Source of the DNA: Synergistaceae bacterium
GTDB taxonomy: Bacteria > Synergistota > Synergistia > Synergistales > Aminobacteriaceae
Assembly (NCBI GenBank): GCA_017448795.1
Contig: JAFSKV010000023.1
Coordinates: forward strand, 1-64,000
Length of the DNA: 64,000 nt
Reading direction: 5' to 3'
Positions 40,998 to 50,213 of this stretch are shown here, piece after piece; the stretch's first letter is position 1; every line of letters begins with the position of its first letter. Made by a program: the position numbers and the translations under genes. The notes under the pieces were generated by a model. The model did no database searches. It saw nothing but the letters and a program-made list of their open reading frames with translations, and was not told where the DNA came from.

Positions 40998-42416
40998 TCA
41001 CTTCCAGTAGTCCAGCTTCTCCGGGTCAAGGCCTATTGATGACGCGTGAAACTCAGGATTCTGCCCGGCTCTGCGCTGACTCTCGTAGTCAGAAAGCGCA
41101 AGGAACACCAATTTTCCCCCGGCCATGATGCAGGGAATGTTGATGAGTGCCATTACCGCCATGAGAATATCAGCCACAGCCCACGCCGTATCCATAGGCA
41201 TCAAAGCTCCCACAAGTACAACAGCAGCACATACAGCCCTGAAGAATGACATGAAGAGATTTCCCGGCATCTTCTTTCCGTTGATGTAGGCCAGAGCGTT
41301 ATCTACGTAGAAGAGATTTCCCAGCAGTGTAGTGAACGCAAAAAGAACCATCGTCGCACTGATGAAGTAAGGCCCGAAATCCCCAAGAACCATGTACATA
41401 GACTGCTGTACGTACTGGGCTCCTGCTGCCTCCTTCGAGATCGGCGCGCCGGACATGAGACACATGAAGGCTGTTGCGGAACATATCAGGATGGTATCAA
41501 TGTAGACTGAAAGCATCTGAATGAGTCCCTGCTTGACCGGGTGGGAAGTGTTGGCTGAGGCCGCCGCGTTGGGGGCAGAGCCGACTCCGGCTTCGTTGGA
41601 GTACAGCCCGCGCTTTATCCCGTATACGAGGCATGACCCGGCAATTCCGCTCCCTATTGCACGGAAGTTGAAAGCGTCAGCAAATATCATCTTCATGACT
41701 CCGGGAAGCATGTCTATCTTCATCACCATGATGATTATTGCCGCTAGGACATACACGACTCCCATCACAGGCACAAGGACTCCTGTTACCTTCACGATTC
41801 TTTTCCCGCCGCCGAACAAGCACCATCCTGCTGCCAGTGCCGTAACAAACCCTATAGCCAGCGGTGTAGTTCCGGCATCATAGAACGGATAGACAGAGAA
41901 TGTTGACTGAAGATTGTACGAGGCAAGGGCGTTGAAGCCGAAAGCATACGTGGCTATGAGTGAGACGCAGAAAATGACCGCAAGGGCTTTGCTGTGGATT
42001 ATGCCCTCGATGTAGTACGCAGGCCCGCCGTAACTGTGTCCTGTCTTCGCGTCCTTCTGCTTGAAGACTTGGGCAAGTGTGCTTTCTGCCAATGCGCTCG
42101 CCCCTCCGAGAACCGCAAGCACCCACATCCAGAACACAGCCCCAGGCCCTCCGAGACATATTGCCGTAGACACGCCGATAATGTTTCCTGTTCCTACGCG
42201 CGAGGCTGTCGACACCATGAGCGCGCCGAACGATGACACAGCGTCTTTGTCCGCCGGGCGTTCGGCTATGATTCTCACAGACTCGAAACACAGCCTGACC
42301 TGAGCGAATTTTGACCTGAACGAGAAGTAAAGCCCCGCCAGAGTCAGAACAACAACAAGCACCGGGTAATAAAGAAAACCGTCCAGCGCGTCAAGAAATG
42401 CTGAAACTTCCTGCAT
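40998..42416 (-). CDS. Na+/alanine symporter, AGCS family
   Basis: 472 residues; AAAGGAGG before ATG 42416. About ten to eleven membrane helices with family motifs: TGNIIGVSTAICLGGPGAVF, GGPAYYIEGI and NEAGVGSAPNAAASANTSHP. It imports alanine or glycine with Na+. Typical in amino-acid-fermenting anaerobes. First gene of a two-gene leftward unit with the dehydrogenase. Confidence 0.93.
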   Translation of the reverse strand: MQEVSAFLDALDGFLYYPVLVVVLTLAGLYFSFRSKFAQVRLCFESVRIIAERPADKDAVSSFGALMVSTASRVGTGNIIGVSTAICLGGPGAVFWMWVLAVLGGASALAESTLAQVFKQKDAKTGHSYGGPAYYIEGIIHSKALAVIFCVSLIATYAFGFNALASYNLQSTFSVYPFYDAGTTPLAIGFVTALAAGWCLFGGGKRIVKVTGVLVPVMGVVYVLAAIIIMVMKIDMLPGVMKMIFADAFNFRAIGSGIAGSCLVYGIKRGLYSNEAGVGSAPNAAASANTSHPVKQGLIQMLSVYIDTILICSATAFMCLMSGAPISKEAAGAQYVQQSMYMVLGDFGPYFISATMVLFAFTTLLGNLFYVDNALAYINGKKMPGNLFMSFFRAVCAAVVLVGALMPMDTAWAVADILMAVMALINIPCIMAGGKLVFLALSDYESQRRAGQNPEFHASSIGLDPEKLDYWK

Positions 42417-42458
42417 GATATGAATCCTCCTTTGGAGTACAAATAGGGTAATTGTGAT

Positions 42459-42489
42459 ATTATACGCAAATTATAGCCATAACTATACA
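42459..42489. promoter_or_regulatory. AT-rich divergent promoter region
   Basis: Minus-strand TATAAT (42459-42464) stands 43 bases before the AGCS start. On the plus strand TATACA (42484-42489) stands 13 bases before the kinase start codon region. -35 elements are weak on both sides. Confidence 0.35.
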
Positions 42490-42502
42490 GGGGGTATGTA
42501 AA

Positions 42503-43438
42503 ATGTCATCGGTAGCAGTAGCAGGTTCACTCAATATTGATCTGGTTATACGGGCTCCTCATTGTCCGCAGAAAGGCGAGACAGTTATAGGCGGCACGTT
42601 CGGAATGGCAGGCGGAGGAAAGGGCTCTAACCAAGCATTAGCGGCGGCACGTCTAAGCGCAAAATCCCACATTATTGGCTGTATTGGCAGTGATGATTTC
42701 GGGATGAAGCTCAAGAAAGTGCTGACAGAAAACGGAGTCGACTGCTCACAGCTCCACACAATGAAGAACGCTCCTACAGGCACAGCGGTAATCACAGTAA
42801 CTGATGACGGCTGCAACTCGGTTGTAATTTCGCAGGGGGCAAATACCCTTCTTGATGACGCGGCCATGATGAAGGCGGCTGATATTTTCGAGTCATCTGA
42901 TGCGGCTTTGTTCCAGATGGAGAGTCCTGCAAGCACCGTTGTAGCAGGCCTGAAACTGTCCCGGAAGCACGGCTGCCGGACGTTCCTGTCAGCAGAACCT
43001 CCCCATTCTCTCCCTATAGAAGCGTGGGAGAACATCGACTACCTGATACTGAACGAGCGCGCGCTTGGATTTTATGCCGGGCGAAAACAGCACAAATCAG
43101 TCGAGGACATGGCCGGGGAGATTCTTATGAGGGGTGTGAAGTGCTTGGCCGTAACACAGAGCGCAAAAGGAGGAATGATCTTCGTGAAGGGCGGAGATCA
43201 TTTTTCGTATGAGGCGTTCAACATCCGTGCGGTTGACAACACGGGCGCAAGGGATGCTTTCTGCGCCGGGCTATGCGTGGGACTCTGCGAGGGTATGCCG
43301 CTGAAGAGAGCCGCGAAATTTGCATCAGCCTGCGGAGCTTTGGCCTGCACGAAAATCGGGGCTCATCCGTCCATGCCCTGGCGGCATCAGGTCAGCGCAT
43401 TGCTCGGAGAAGCCGCAGATGATGAGTACGAGCTTTAA
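42503..43438 (+). CDS. PfkB-family carbohydrate kinase (ribokinase-like) with altered GAGD motif
   Basis: 311 residues; AGGGGG before the ATG. The N-terminal signature GGTFGMAGGGKGSNQALAAAR matches ribokinase, including the GGKGxNQA motif. The C-terminal signature, normally DTxGAGDxF, reads DNTGARDAFCAG, so the middle Gly of the anion hole is Arg while the catalytic Asp is kept. NGVDCSQL and NEREL-like segments (LNERALGFY) are present. It probably phosphorylates a sugar or nucleoside, but activity may be altered by the substitution. Confidence 0.85.
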   Translation: MSSVAVAGSLNIDLVIRAPHCPQKGETVIGGTFGMAGGGKGSNQALAAARLSAKSHIIGCIGSDDFGMKLKKVLTENGVDCSQLHTMKNAPTGTAVITVTDDGCNSVVISQGANTLLDDAAMMKAADIFESSDAALFQMESPASTVVAGLKLSRKHGCRTFLSAEPPHSLPIEAWENIDYLILNERALGFYAGRKQHKSVEDMAGEILMRGVKCLAVTQSAKGGMIFVKGGDHFSYEAFNIRAVDNTGARDAFCAGLCVGLCEGMPLKRAAKFASACGALACTKIGAHPSMPWRHQVSALLGEAADDEYEL

Positions 43439-43464
43439 TCCTTTAAGGGGGTAATATTTCTATC

Positions 43465-44751
43465 ATGGAAGGCTACACTTACCTGCTGAGTCTCTGCGTG
43501 ATACTCATGTCAACAAAGATATTCAGCATCCTCTCACAGCGGGCGCAACTGCCCCAGGTTGTCGGCGCACTTATGGCGGGGCTGTTCTTCGGTCCTGCTG
43601 TACTCGGAGCAATAACACAGCATTTCTTCGGGGTACAGTTCTGCCTTATGCCGAGTCCCCTGCTCTCAAGGCTTGCGGAATTGGGCGTAATCGTGATCAT
43701 GTTCACCGCAGGAATGGAGACAAACCTTGAGGAGCTTAAAGCCTCCGGGTTTATCGGGTTCGTTGTCGCATTGCTGGGAGTGATTTTCCCGCTTGGCATG
43801 GGCGCGGGGATGATGTACTTCTTCAACCCCGGAATCTCTTTCCCTGCCGCAATCTTCATCGGCGCGGTTCTCACTGCAACCTCGGTGTCAATCACAGTAG
43901 AGGCCTTGAAGGAACTCGGCAAGATGTCAACCAAAGCAGGAAACACGATACTTGCGGCGGCATTGATCGACGACATACTGGGCTTGATATGCCTGACACT
44001 GGTAACTGGAATCGCTGGAGGAGACACAAACCTTCTTCTTGTGTTCGTGAAGATAGCGGGCTTCTTTGTGTTCGTGGGAGTTACGGGCTTCATCTACAAG
44101 ACGGCTATGGAGAGAATACCGACAGACAGGAATCTCAGGCGTTATCCCGTTATGGGGTTCGCTCTCTGCCTGTTCATGGCGTGGGCGGCTGAGGTTGTTT
44201 TCGGCGTGGCTGACATAATCGGGGCGTTTGCGGCAGGAATGATTATCGCTATGTCGCCGAAGGGCCAGTATATAGCCAGCAAGTTCGACACTATAGCCTA
44301 CCTTCTGCTGACCCCTGTATTCTTTGCTAACATAGGCCTTGAAGTTACCCTGCCGAGTTTCTCAATGGAGACTGTGATATTCATAGCCGTGCTGATAATC
44401 GTAAGCATAGTGTCTAAACTTTTCGGGTGCGGGCTTGGCGCGAAAATGTGCGGGCTTGACAATCAGCAGAGCTACGTTATCGGTCTGGGAATGGTATGCA
44501 GGGGGGAAGTCGCGCTGATTGTGGCGGGTAAAGGTGTGGCAATGAACCTCATCGAGGAAAGCGAGTTAGGCCCCATCATCATAATGATAATAGTCTGCAC
44601 GGTAATCACGCCTATATTCCTTAAGCAGGCCTTCAAGGGTCAGAAGGACGAGGCAGGAAGCACAATCTTTGAGGAAAAATTCATGCTTGAAGATCAGGCG
44701 GACGAAATCGAGGAGGATCTCTACCGCAGGAGAAGCCTTCTCTCTCACTAG
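43465..44751 (+). CDS. Kef-type (CPA2) cation/proton antiporter
   Basis: 428 residues; AAGGGGG 11 bases before the ATG. Thirteen or so helices; family motifs include QLPQVVGALMAGLFFGPAVL, FTAGMETNLEEL, AATLIDD-type ion site (ILAAALIDDILGLI, double Asp) and GMVCRGEVALIVA. It exchanges Na+ or K+ for H+. The double Asp suggests electrogenic Na+/H+ exchange. No nucleotide-binding (TrkA_N) domain at the C-terminus, which is a short acidic tail. Confidence 0.9.
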   Translation: MEGYTYLLSLCVILMSTKIFSILSQRAQLPQVVGALMAGLFFGPAVLGAITQHFFGVQFCLMPSPLLSRLAELGVIVIMFTAGMETNLEELKASGFIGFVVALLGVIFPLGMGAGMMYFFNPGISFPAAIFIGAVLTATSVSITVEALKELGKMSTKAGNTILAAALIDDILGLICLTLVTGIAGGDTNLLLVFVKIAGFFVFVGVTGFIYKTAMERIPTDRNLRRYPVMGFALCLFMAWAAEVVFGVADIIGAFAAGMIIAMSPKGQYIASKFDTIAYLLLTPVFFANIGLEVTLPSFSMETVIFIAVLIIVSIVSKLFGCGLGAKMCGLDNQQSYVIGLGMVCRGEVALIVAGKGVAMNLIEESELGPIIIMIIVCTVITPIFLKQAFKGQKDEAGSTIFEEKFMLEDQADEIEEDLYRRRSLLSH

Positions 44752-44756
44752 CGGTA

Positions 44757-45599
44757 ATGCCGGGAATGAAGAAGCTGAAAATTTTTGCCCTCGCCGTTAT
44801 TCTGCTCATTACAGCGGCGGGGGTCATGTGCGCAATATACATCAGGGACTCTTTCACTGAAGGGGGAAGAACGGGACTCATGGCTGAAATTTCGGATGCT
44901 TTCGAGAGAGAATACAAGCTCAAGCCTGAAGACTCAACCGTCGAGATGTTCGCGGCTGTCCTCCGTGTCATGGCCGAAATCACTGGCGGAAGGCTCACGG
45001 CGTATGAGGTAGTGCGGTCATTCATCACTGTATACGATACAGCGTCAGGGCGTAACGGCGAGTATAACAGGCTGGCTTCAACAACATTCATGATGGACAA
45101 GTCAGCAGTGAGGGCAGCATATTCTGTGATTGAGGACACAAAGGCTGTCAGGGGAAAATTGTCGGATGAAGAGAAACTGCTTTACGCGTATCTTGCAGTG
45201 TACATCATGGAGAACGGCACTGACAATCTCACGGCTGGCACGCTGAAGGAGGCCATGAGGTCAGAGCGTGAGAGAAGCCCGGAAAAGTTCGCTTTCTATG
45301 ACCGTGAGAAGAGACTTGCTTCAGTCTCGGCTGATTTTGCGGTAACACGAGAGAATCCCGTGAAGGCTGCCTCAATCGGACACAGCTACAGATACCTTGA
45401 GCGTCTGAGGACTCCTTCAGGCGGGCGTGTGAGCTACAAGAGGAACGGAAGCATGGAAGGTGCTGACGGCGGGATAATAGATTCCTACACTCTGACATTC
45501 GCGGAAGCCAGCGGGGACAAGCGCATAACAATCTTCATTGATCCTTACTGCGCGGAAAACTCACACAAAGCTCCGGCAGGCTTGGTGTACAAGGACTGA
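44757..45599 (+). CDS. Membrane-anchored protein of unknown function
   Basis: 280 residues from ATG 44757 (a second ATG at 44766 is equally possible), 5 bases after the antiporter stop. One N-terminal helix (about 8-28, FALAVILLITAAGVMCAIYI) is followed by a soluble, mostly helical region (30-180) and a beta-rich C-terminal part (FAVTRENPVKAASIGHSYRY, RITIFIDPYCAENSH). No motif recognised. It is likely co-transcribed with the antiporter. Confidence 0.75.
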   Translation: MPGMKKLKIFALAVILLITAAGVMCAIYIRDSFTEGGRTGLMAEISDAFEREYKLKPEDSTVEMFAAVLRVMAEITGGRLTAYEVVRSFITVYDTASGRNGEYNRLASTTFMMDKSAVRAAYSVIEDTKAVRGKLSDEEKLLYAYLAVYIMENGTDNLTAGTLKEAMRSERERSPEKFAFYDREKRLASVSADFAVTRENPVKAASIGHSYRYLERLRTPSGGRVSYKRNGSMEGADGGIIDSYTLTFAEASGDKRITIFIDPYCAENSHKAPAGLVYKD

Positions 45600-45651
45600 C
45601 AGCAGGACTCACAGAACACATGCCCTCCGTTGAAACACTCAGCGGGGGGTA

Positions 45652-46220
45652 ATTATTTTCCTGAACTGCGCTGTTCATTGTTGCGCTGATACTGACAGTA
45701 GGAGTTGCGATAAACTGCGGGGCATTGGCTGGCACATAGGCAGGGGGGCTACATTCTCGAAGCCTGAACCGTTCGACAAGAAACAGCGTCAGACATTCAC
45801 ACTGATGATATTGATGACGGTAGTGCTGCTTGCGTTCCCGCTCCTGAAGATGATACTGCCCGGCAGCGCGACAATCTCGACGCTGAACAGCAAGATAGAC
45901 GTTGGACTTGTGGGAATAATATTCGCGGTGATAGCCCTGATGATGAAGCTCGCGCCACAGAAGGAAGCAGTCGCCCGCATCCCCTGGAACACAATCATCA
46001 TGATAGCCGGAGCCGGAATGCTCATCGCCGTAGCAGTCAAGGCCGGGACAATCAACATGCTGTCTTCGTGGATAGGGTCAAACGCGGCTGTGTCATCATG
46101 GCCTCGTGCGGAAAAGAAGATGAGAGAGTCAGCGTGTTCAACCGACTCTTGTTCTTGGCCGTACCCGTGAGCGTGATTTTGTGCGCGGCGTTCAACTACG
46201 TGGTAAGCGTCATGCTGTAG
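45652..46220 (+). pseudogene. Decayed SLC13/MatC-type permease
   Basis: Three pieces in different frames look like one permease. A first helix piece (FIVALILTVGVAINCGALAG, about 45670-45735) ends at TAG. A long piece from about 45740 includes GLVGIIFAVIALMMKLAPQK and the conserved IPWNTIIMIAGAGMLIAVAV up to about 46090. A C-terminal piece reads MASCGKEDERVSVFNRLLFL and ends at TAG 46218-46220. At least two frame changes and a large internal deletion are needed. It is a non-functional remnant. Confidence 0.7.
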
Positions 46221-46223
46221 CGG

Positions 46224-46262
46224 ACAAAAAAATAATGCCTCCCCGCGTTCTGTGAGGAGGCA
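46224..46262 (-). terminator. Terminator after the FGGY kinase gene
   Basis: On the minus strand TGCCTCC pairs with GGAGGCA (13-base loop), followed by TTATTTTTTTG. Confidence 0.75.
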
Positions 46263-46267
46263 CTTTC

Positions 46268-47737
46268 TTACACCCTGAACGGAATATCCGGCAAAGTCAG
46301 CTTCTCGCCGGGCGGATATTTCCCCGTCTCAGTCAACCCTTCGTGAACCCTCGCGGCCATGTCAGCCACATCACCCACAGCGTAAGCCCCCGTAACAGCG
46401 TTCATAGCCAGAGCCCCGCCCGTCTTGAGCGTGATGGTCTCAGCCTGAATCATGTCGGCCTTGATCTGGTTCCACAATGGAGACCTGCTCCCGCCTTCCG
46501 TGATTATGACTCTGTCGACAGGAGTCCCGGCCATGCGCGAGCGTTCAGCAATCTCCGAGTATTCGCCCGCAATCGCCTCAAGCACCGCCCGCCAAAGAAC
46601 AAACTGATTCGTGTTCATGCCCATGTTGATGAAGCAGCCGTGTACATCGCGAAAACCTTCCGGCCCTCCCGTCAGCCAAGGAAGGAATCTCACGCCCTCC
46701 GCCCCGTGTTCGAGCTTCGCCGCGCCATCGCTCAGGTAGTCATAGTACGAGTCATCGCCCGGCTTGCCGCAGACGTTGTCCCTGAACCACCTTAACGCAA
46801 GCCCGCCCGTCCTGACGAATCCCCAGTAGAAATATGTCCCGGGAAGAGTCCCGGAGTTGAAGATGAGTCCGCTTCCCTTTTTGCTGAGACCGGGGACGAT
46901 GCCGCCCGTTGAGATGCAGAACATCGAGCATGTCCCGGCGACATCGACGGCGTGGCCCGGCTCATGCACCCCGCAGGCAAGCAATGACTGCATAGTGTCT
47001 CCTGCCCCCGCGCAAATCGGAGTGCCTTCTGGAAAACCGGTGAACTCCGCGCATTCATGGGAGAGTCCGCCGACAATGTCCCAAGGTTTCACGATACGCG
47101 GCATTAATTCGCGTGATATTCCGAGAATGCCGAGCTGTTCATCAGACCAAGATTTTTTGACGACATCATAGCCCAGCCCCCAGCCTGACATCGCGCCCCA
47201 GTCGATGAACGCGTCATCAGCCTTGAGCCCGGCAAGGTTCATGAGGATGTAGGGTGCGTTGTGAACCAGCTTGCGGATTCTTCCGGCGTTGGGGTCATTC
47301 CTGAGAAGCCAGCGGGCATGCAGCGCGGGGAAAAGGCACAGAGGCTCAGGGTTTCCAGTCTCACGCGCCCAGATGCCGAGATTGAGCGCTGAGAGTGAGT
47401 CCGCGTCTTCCTGTGTCCGCGAGTCTAGGTAGTTGATGAACGGTGTGATTGCCCGGCCGTTCTCATCGACACCTGCGACCCCGCAGATTATCCCGTCTCC
47501 CATGACTGCCCGGACTGATGACGTGTCTATGCCCTTGTCCCGCATGATTTCCGCGCAGCGTTTCATTCCCTTCAAGGCAAGCCGGAAGTATTCATCAACG
47601 TCCATTTCTACCCATCCCGCATGAGGGTAGTTTAGGGTTGTGGGGTTCACGTCAGCGGCAACTTGAGTCCCTGCCTCGTCATACACGGCAACTTTCACGC
47701 TCTGTGTCCCGGCATCGAAGCAAATATAGTGTTTCAT
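46268..47737 (-). CDS. FGGY-family carbohydrate kinase (xylulokinase-like)
   Basis: 489 residues; GGAGG 8 bases before ATG. ATP-grip of the actin-like fold: FDAGTQSVKVAVYDEAGT (phosphate 1), VMGDGIICGVAGVDENGRAI (phosphate-2 region), and the FGGY_2-type ITEGGSRSPLWNQIKADM near residue 400. GSGDTMQSLLACGV carries the catalytic Asp region (AGAGDTMQS). It phosphorylates a pentose or related polyol; the substrate is not fixed. Stands alone with its own terminator. Confidence 0.88.
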   Translation of the reverse strand: MKHYICFDAGTQSVKVAVYDEAGTQVAADVNPTTLNYPHAGWVEMDVDEYFRLALKGMKRCAEIMRDKGIDTSSVRAVMGDGIICGVAGVDENGRAITPFINYLDSRTQEDADSLSALNLGIWARETGNPEPLCLFPALHARWLLRNDPNAGRIRKLVHNAPYILMNLAGLKADDAFIDWGAMSGWGLGYDVVKKSWSDEQLGILGISRELMPRIVKPWDIVGGLSHECAEFTGFPEGTPICAGAGDTMQSLLACGVHEPGHAVDVAGTCSMFCISTGGIVPGLSKKGSGLIFNSGTLPGTYFYWGFVRTGGLALRWFRDNVCGKPGDDSYYDYLSDGAAKLEHGAEGVRFLPWLTGGPEGFRDVHGCFINMGMNTNQFVLWRAVLEAIAGEYSEIAERSRMAGTPVDRVIITEGGSRSPLWNQIKADMIQAETITLKTGGALAMNAVTGAYAVGDVADMAARVHEGLTETGKYPPGEKLTLPDIPFRV

Positions 47738-47767
47738 GTATCAAACCTCCCGGACGTATTATAGCCC

Positions 47768-47811
47768 ATAACAAAACGCCCTCCCCGTTCACGCTCGAAC
47801 AAGGAGGACGC
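47768..47811 (-). terminator. Terminator after the Synerg-CTERM protein gene
   Basis: On the minus strand GCGTCCTCC pairs with GGAGGGCGT (9 bp, two G-U pairs), followed by TTTTGTTATGG. Confidence 0.65.
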
Positions 47812-47847
47812 TGTGATTACTGCTTGTGTGTAGTCGTCTGCGTTGTA

Positions 47848-49587
47848 CTACTTTTTGCGTGTAAGAACGAAGCTCCCAAGCACTGCGAGAGCGAGAACCG
47901 CGCTTCCTGCCGAGCATCCGCCGCTTGAGCCGCCGACTCCGCGAATGTCTCCGCTGGTTGATGTGGTTGACGTAACCACGATTGAGGGCTCTGAAAGCGA
48001 CACAGCCGCATCCTCAAAGTCTGACGTTGTTACCGCGCCGTTCACTACCTCGAATACCAAGTAGGCCAGCGTGTTCTGTGAGACGTAGGTCTTCGCCAGG
48101 GCTGCCGTGACCTCAACAGGACTCTGCGTTGAGCCAGTGTAGACGTAAACCTTTGATGCCGCCGCACCCGTTGCGCTGACACCGTTGGGGTAGAATGTCG
48201 GTACGCCTACGTTCGTGCCTGTAGGAGTGTTGTCGAACGTGATCTCCGCGATGTACGCGCCGTCAGGAATGTTGGTCAGCTGAGGAAGTGAGCAGACATA
48301 GACCAGATTGTTGGCTGTCATGTATGTCTTCTCTGCCGCTGTCGCCTCCCAGCCGTCGCCCGCCGCATCGTAGGGAAGGTGAGTCAGGGTCTTGCCGTAC
48401 GCCGCTGAGATAAGCTCAATGATGGCCTCATCGACTGCGGGGTTGAACGTGTCAGTCGCCTTCACCGTAACGGTCTCCGTAACTGTTACTTCAACGCCTT
48501 CTTCGGTAGTACCGGTAGCCGTATCGAATGCCGCCGCGTCTGCCGTGCTTATTTCCGTGAAGATGATGGGCTCGTATGTCGCGCCCGCCTCAACATAAGC
48601 CACTGCGGTGAGAACGCCTGCCTCGGGTGCGCCGTCCAATGAGCTTACACCGGGGATCACGTCAGTGCTCATGCCGTTGCTGTCAAGGAACACGACTTCG
48701 TTGCCGCCGTCATCGGTCGCCGCGAAGAACGAGCCAGCAACAGGTGTCTTGCCCATGTCGATTCCGGGCTTCCTGCCGTACATTGATTCGTCGAACTTCG
48801 GAAGGGGGATAGGCTGCATACCCGATGCCTTGGGCTTGAACGGAGCAGGCACACCGATTACTCTCTTGGTGTCTCCGTCGCTCTTCTGCCTCATTCTTGC
48901 GGCAGCGTTCTTGAGGTTGCCCTCATTGTCGCCGGCAGTGTATGTCTCTGTCGCGGCTTCCTCGAGGTTGGCACCGGTCTGGATTGTTGTAGTCGTTATG
49001 CTTGTCATGCCGAGAAGCCTAGCTATGGTGCTGGCGATTGAGGTCAACCCACTGCTTATTCCTGATGACACAGTTGCTGTCGGAGCTGCCGTCATCTGCT
49101 GGAATGTGGGCATTGTCGCCACGGCAACGTTGATAACCTTCACGGTTACTGTTACCACTGTCGTCAGAACCTTCGTCTGGGTTGTCGCCGAGCTTGAGCC
49201 GCCCTCCGGCTTGGGGGTAACTGCCTTGCTCACTGTTACGTAAATGTTCGCAGTGGCACTCTCTGTTACTGTCGTGCTGTGTCCCGCGACGTCCCCTGAG
49301 GTGAATGTCTCAGTCGCTGTAACCGTTACTGTGAAGTACCCTGTGGCCGCTGAGGATGAGGGGCTGAATGTTACTGTCGTCCCGCTCAGTGTCGCCCAAG
49401 GGGCCGTTGACGAGAGGCTGTAGGACAGTGTGCCGCCGTGCGCCGCTGTGGCTGAGATTGTTGACGTGGCTGTGCTGCCGAGAGTAACGCTGACATCGCT
49501 GGGGCTGGCTGTTACCGTAACCGCCATTGCAGTACCCGCGACAGAGAGCATTGCAACAACCATGAATAACGCAAATAACTTCTTCAT
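47848..49587 (-). CDS. Secreted Ig-like protein with Synerg-CTERM sorting signal
   Basis: 579 residues from ATG 49587 (AAAGGAG 10 bases upstream); the frame is open further upstream but only into the promoter. Signal peptide 1-22 (KLFALFMVVAMLSVAGTAMA). An Ig-like, Ser/Thr-rich domain (about 23-125: DVSVTLGSTATSTISATAAH) and a Thr/Val-rich linker follow. The larger C-terminal part (240-550) includes DEAIIELISAAYGKTL and VYVCSLPQLTNIPDGAYIAE. The terminus is GGCSAGSAVLALAVLGSFVL followed by TRKK: Cys-containing motif, hydrophobic helix, basic end, which fits Synerg-CTERM. The protein is probably processed and anchored at the cell surface. Strong promoter; possibly abundant. Confidence 0.9.
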   Translation of the reverse strand: MKKLFALFMVVAMLSVAGTAMAVTVTASPSDVSVTLGSTATSTISATAAHGGTLSYSLSSTAPWATLSGTTVTFSPSSSAATGYFTVTVTATETFTSGDVAGHSTTVTESATANIYVTVSKAVTPKPEGGSSSATTQTKVLTTVVTVTVKVINVAVATMPTFQQMTAAPTATVSSGISSGLTSIASTIARLLGMTSITTTTIQTGANLEEAATETYTAGDNEGNLKNAAARMRQKSDGDTKRVIGVPAPFKPKASGMQPIPLPKFDESMYGRKPGIDMGKTPVAGSFFAATDDGGNEVVFLDSNGMSTDVIPGVSSLDGAPEAGVLTAVAYVEAGATYEPIIFTEISTADAAAFDTATGTTEEGVEVTVTETVTVKATDTFNPAVDEAIIELISAAYGKTLTHLPYDAAGDGWEATAAEKTYMTANNLVYVCSLPQLTNIPDGAYIAEITFDNTPTGTNVGVPTFYPNGVSATGAAASKVYVYTGSTQSPVEVTAALAKTYVSQNTLAYLVFEVVNGAVTTSDFEDAAVSLSEPSIVVTSTTSTSGDIRGVGGSSGGCSAGSAVLALAVLGSFVLTRKK

Positions 49588-49666
49588 GAAACAAAAGCAC
49601 TCCTTTCGGAATATAGTGAAAACCTTTGATACCGTACTAAGTAATACACGCAGAACTACGTTGCAT

Positions 49667-49694
49667 ATTTTACACCGCGCTGTTAGCTTGTCAA
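49667..49694 (-). promoter_or_regulatory. Promoter of the Synerg-CTERM protein gene, with overlapping palindrome
   Basis: On the minus strand TTGACA (49689-49694), a 16-base spacer, TAAAAT (49667-49672). The -35 lies inside the inverted repeat GCTTGT-TG-ACAAGC (49685-49698), a candidate operator. The leader is about 75 bases. Confidence 0.65.
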
Positions 49695-49757
49695 CAAGCC
49701 TGTGAAAAAATTTCGTATTCTTCAAACGGTATTATTACGCAGAAAAAACCCAGCAGT

Positions 49758-50213
49758 CTAATTTAATGTAGACTTAAGAATATTGGGAAGGGAATTATCG
49801 CTCTTAAGCTGGCGGATCAACTCAGCCCTCCGCGCATTCCCGGCCTCGTAAAGCTCAACCAGCCTGCACTTCACCATCACCGCCCGGCGCGAGTTCGGGT
49901 AATTCTTCAATGACAGCTCCAGAATCTCCGCGGCCTCTTTCCTGCGCTCCTCCGGGAATCCCTCAAGGTACAAGTCCGCCAGATCCCAGTAAGCTGCCTC
50001 GCCTTCCTCAGTTCCCTTGCATCTCTCAGCAATCTTCCGCAGTATGGCCTCCTTCTCTGCTGGGTCAGCGTCAGAGCCAAGACGGTTGAGCTCCACGCGC
50101 ATAATCATCCCCTCACGCTCGACAGCCGTAATGTCCGCGCCGTAAGAACACACCGGCATAATCAGCACCGACATCAACGCGGCAATCTTCAGCCATGAAT
50201 CACGCATCAACAT
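49758..50213 (-). CDS. Small exported helical-repeat (TPR-like) protein
   Basis: 151 residues. ATG 50213 lies inside the end of the UDP-sugar dehydrogenase gene (14-base overlap) with AGGAAGG upstream. Signal peptide about 1-26 (LKIAALMSVLIMPVCSYGA). The rest consists of two to three helical hairpins with TPR-like spacing (GEAAYWDLADLYLEGFPEER; AAEILELSLKNYPNSRRAVM). Probably periplasmic; scaffold or cell-envelope role is possible. No catalytic motif. Confidence 0.72.
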   Translation of the reverse strand: MLMRDSWLKIAALMSVLIMPVCSYGADITAVEREGMIMRVELNRLGSDADPAEKEAILRKIAERCKGTEEGEAAYWDLADLYLEGFPEERRKEAAEILELSLKNYPNSRRAVMVKCRLVELYEAGNARRAELIRQLKSDNSLPNILKSTLN

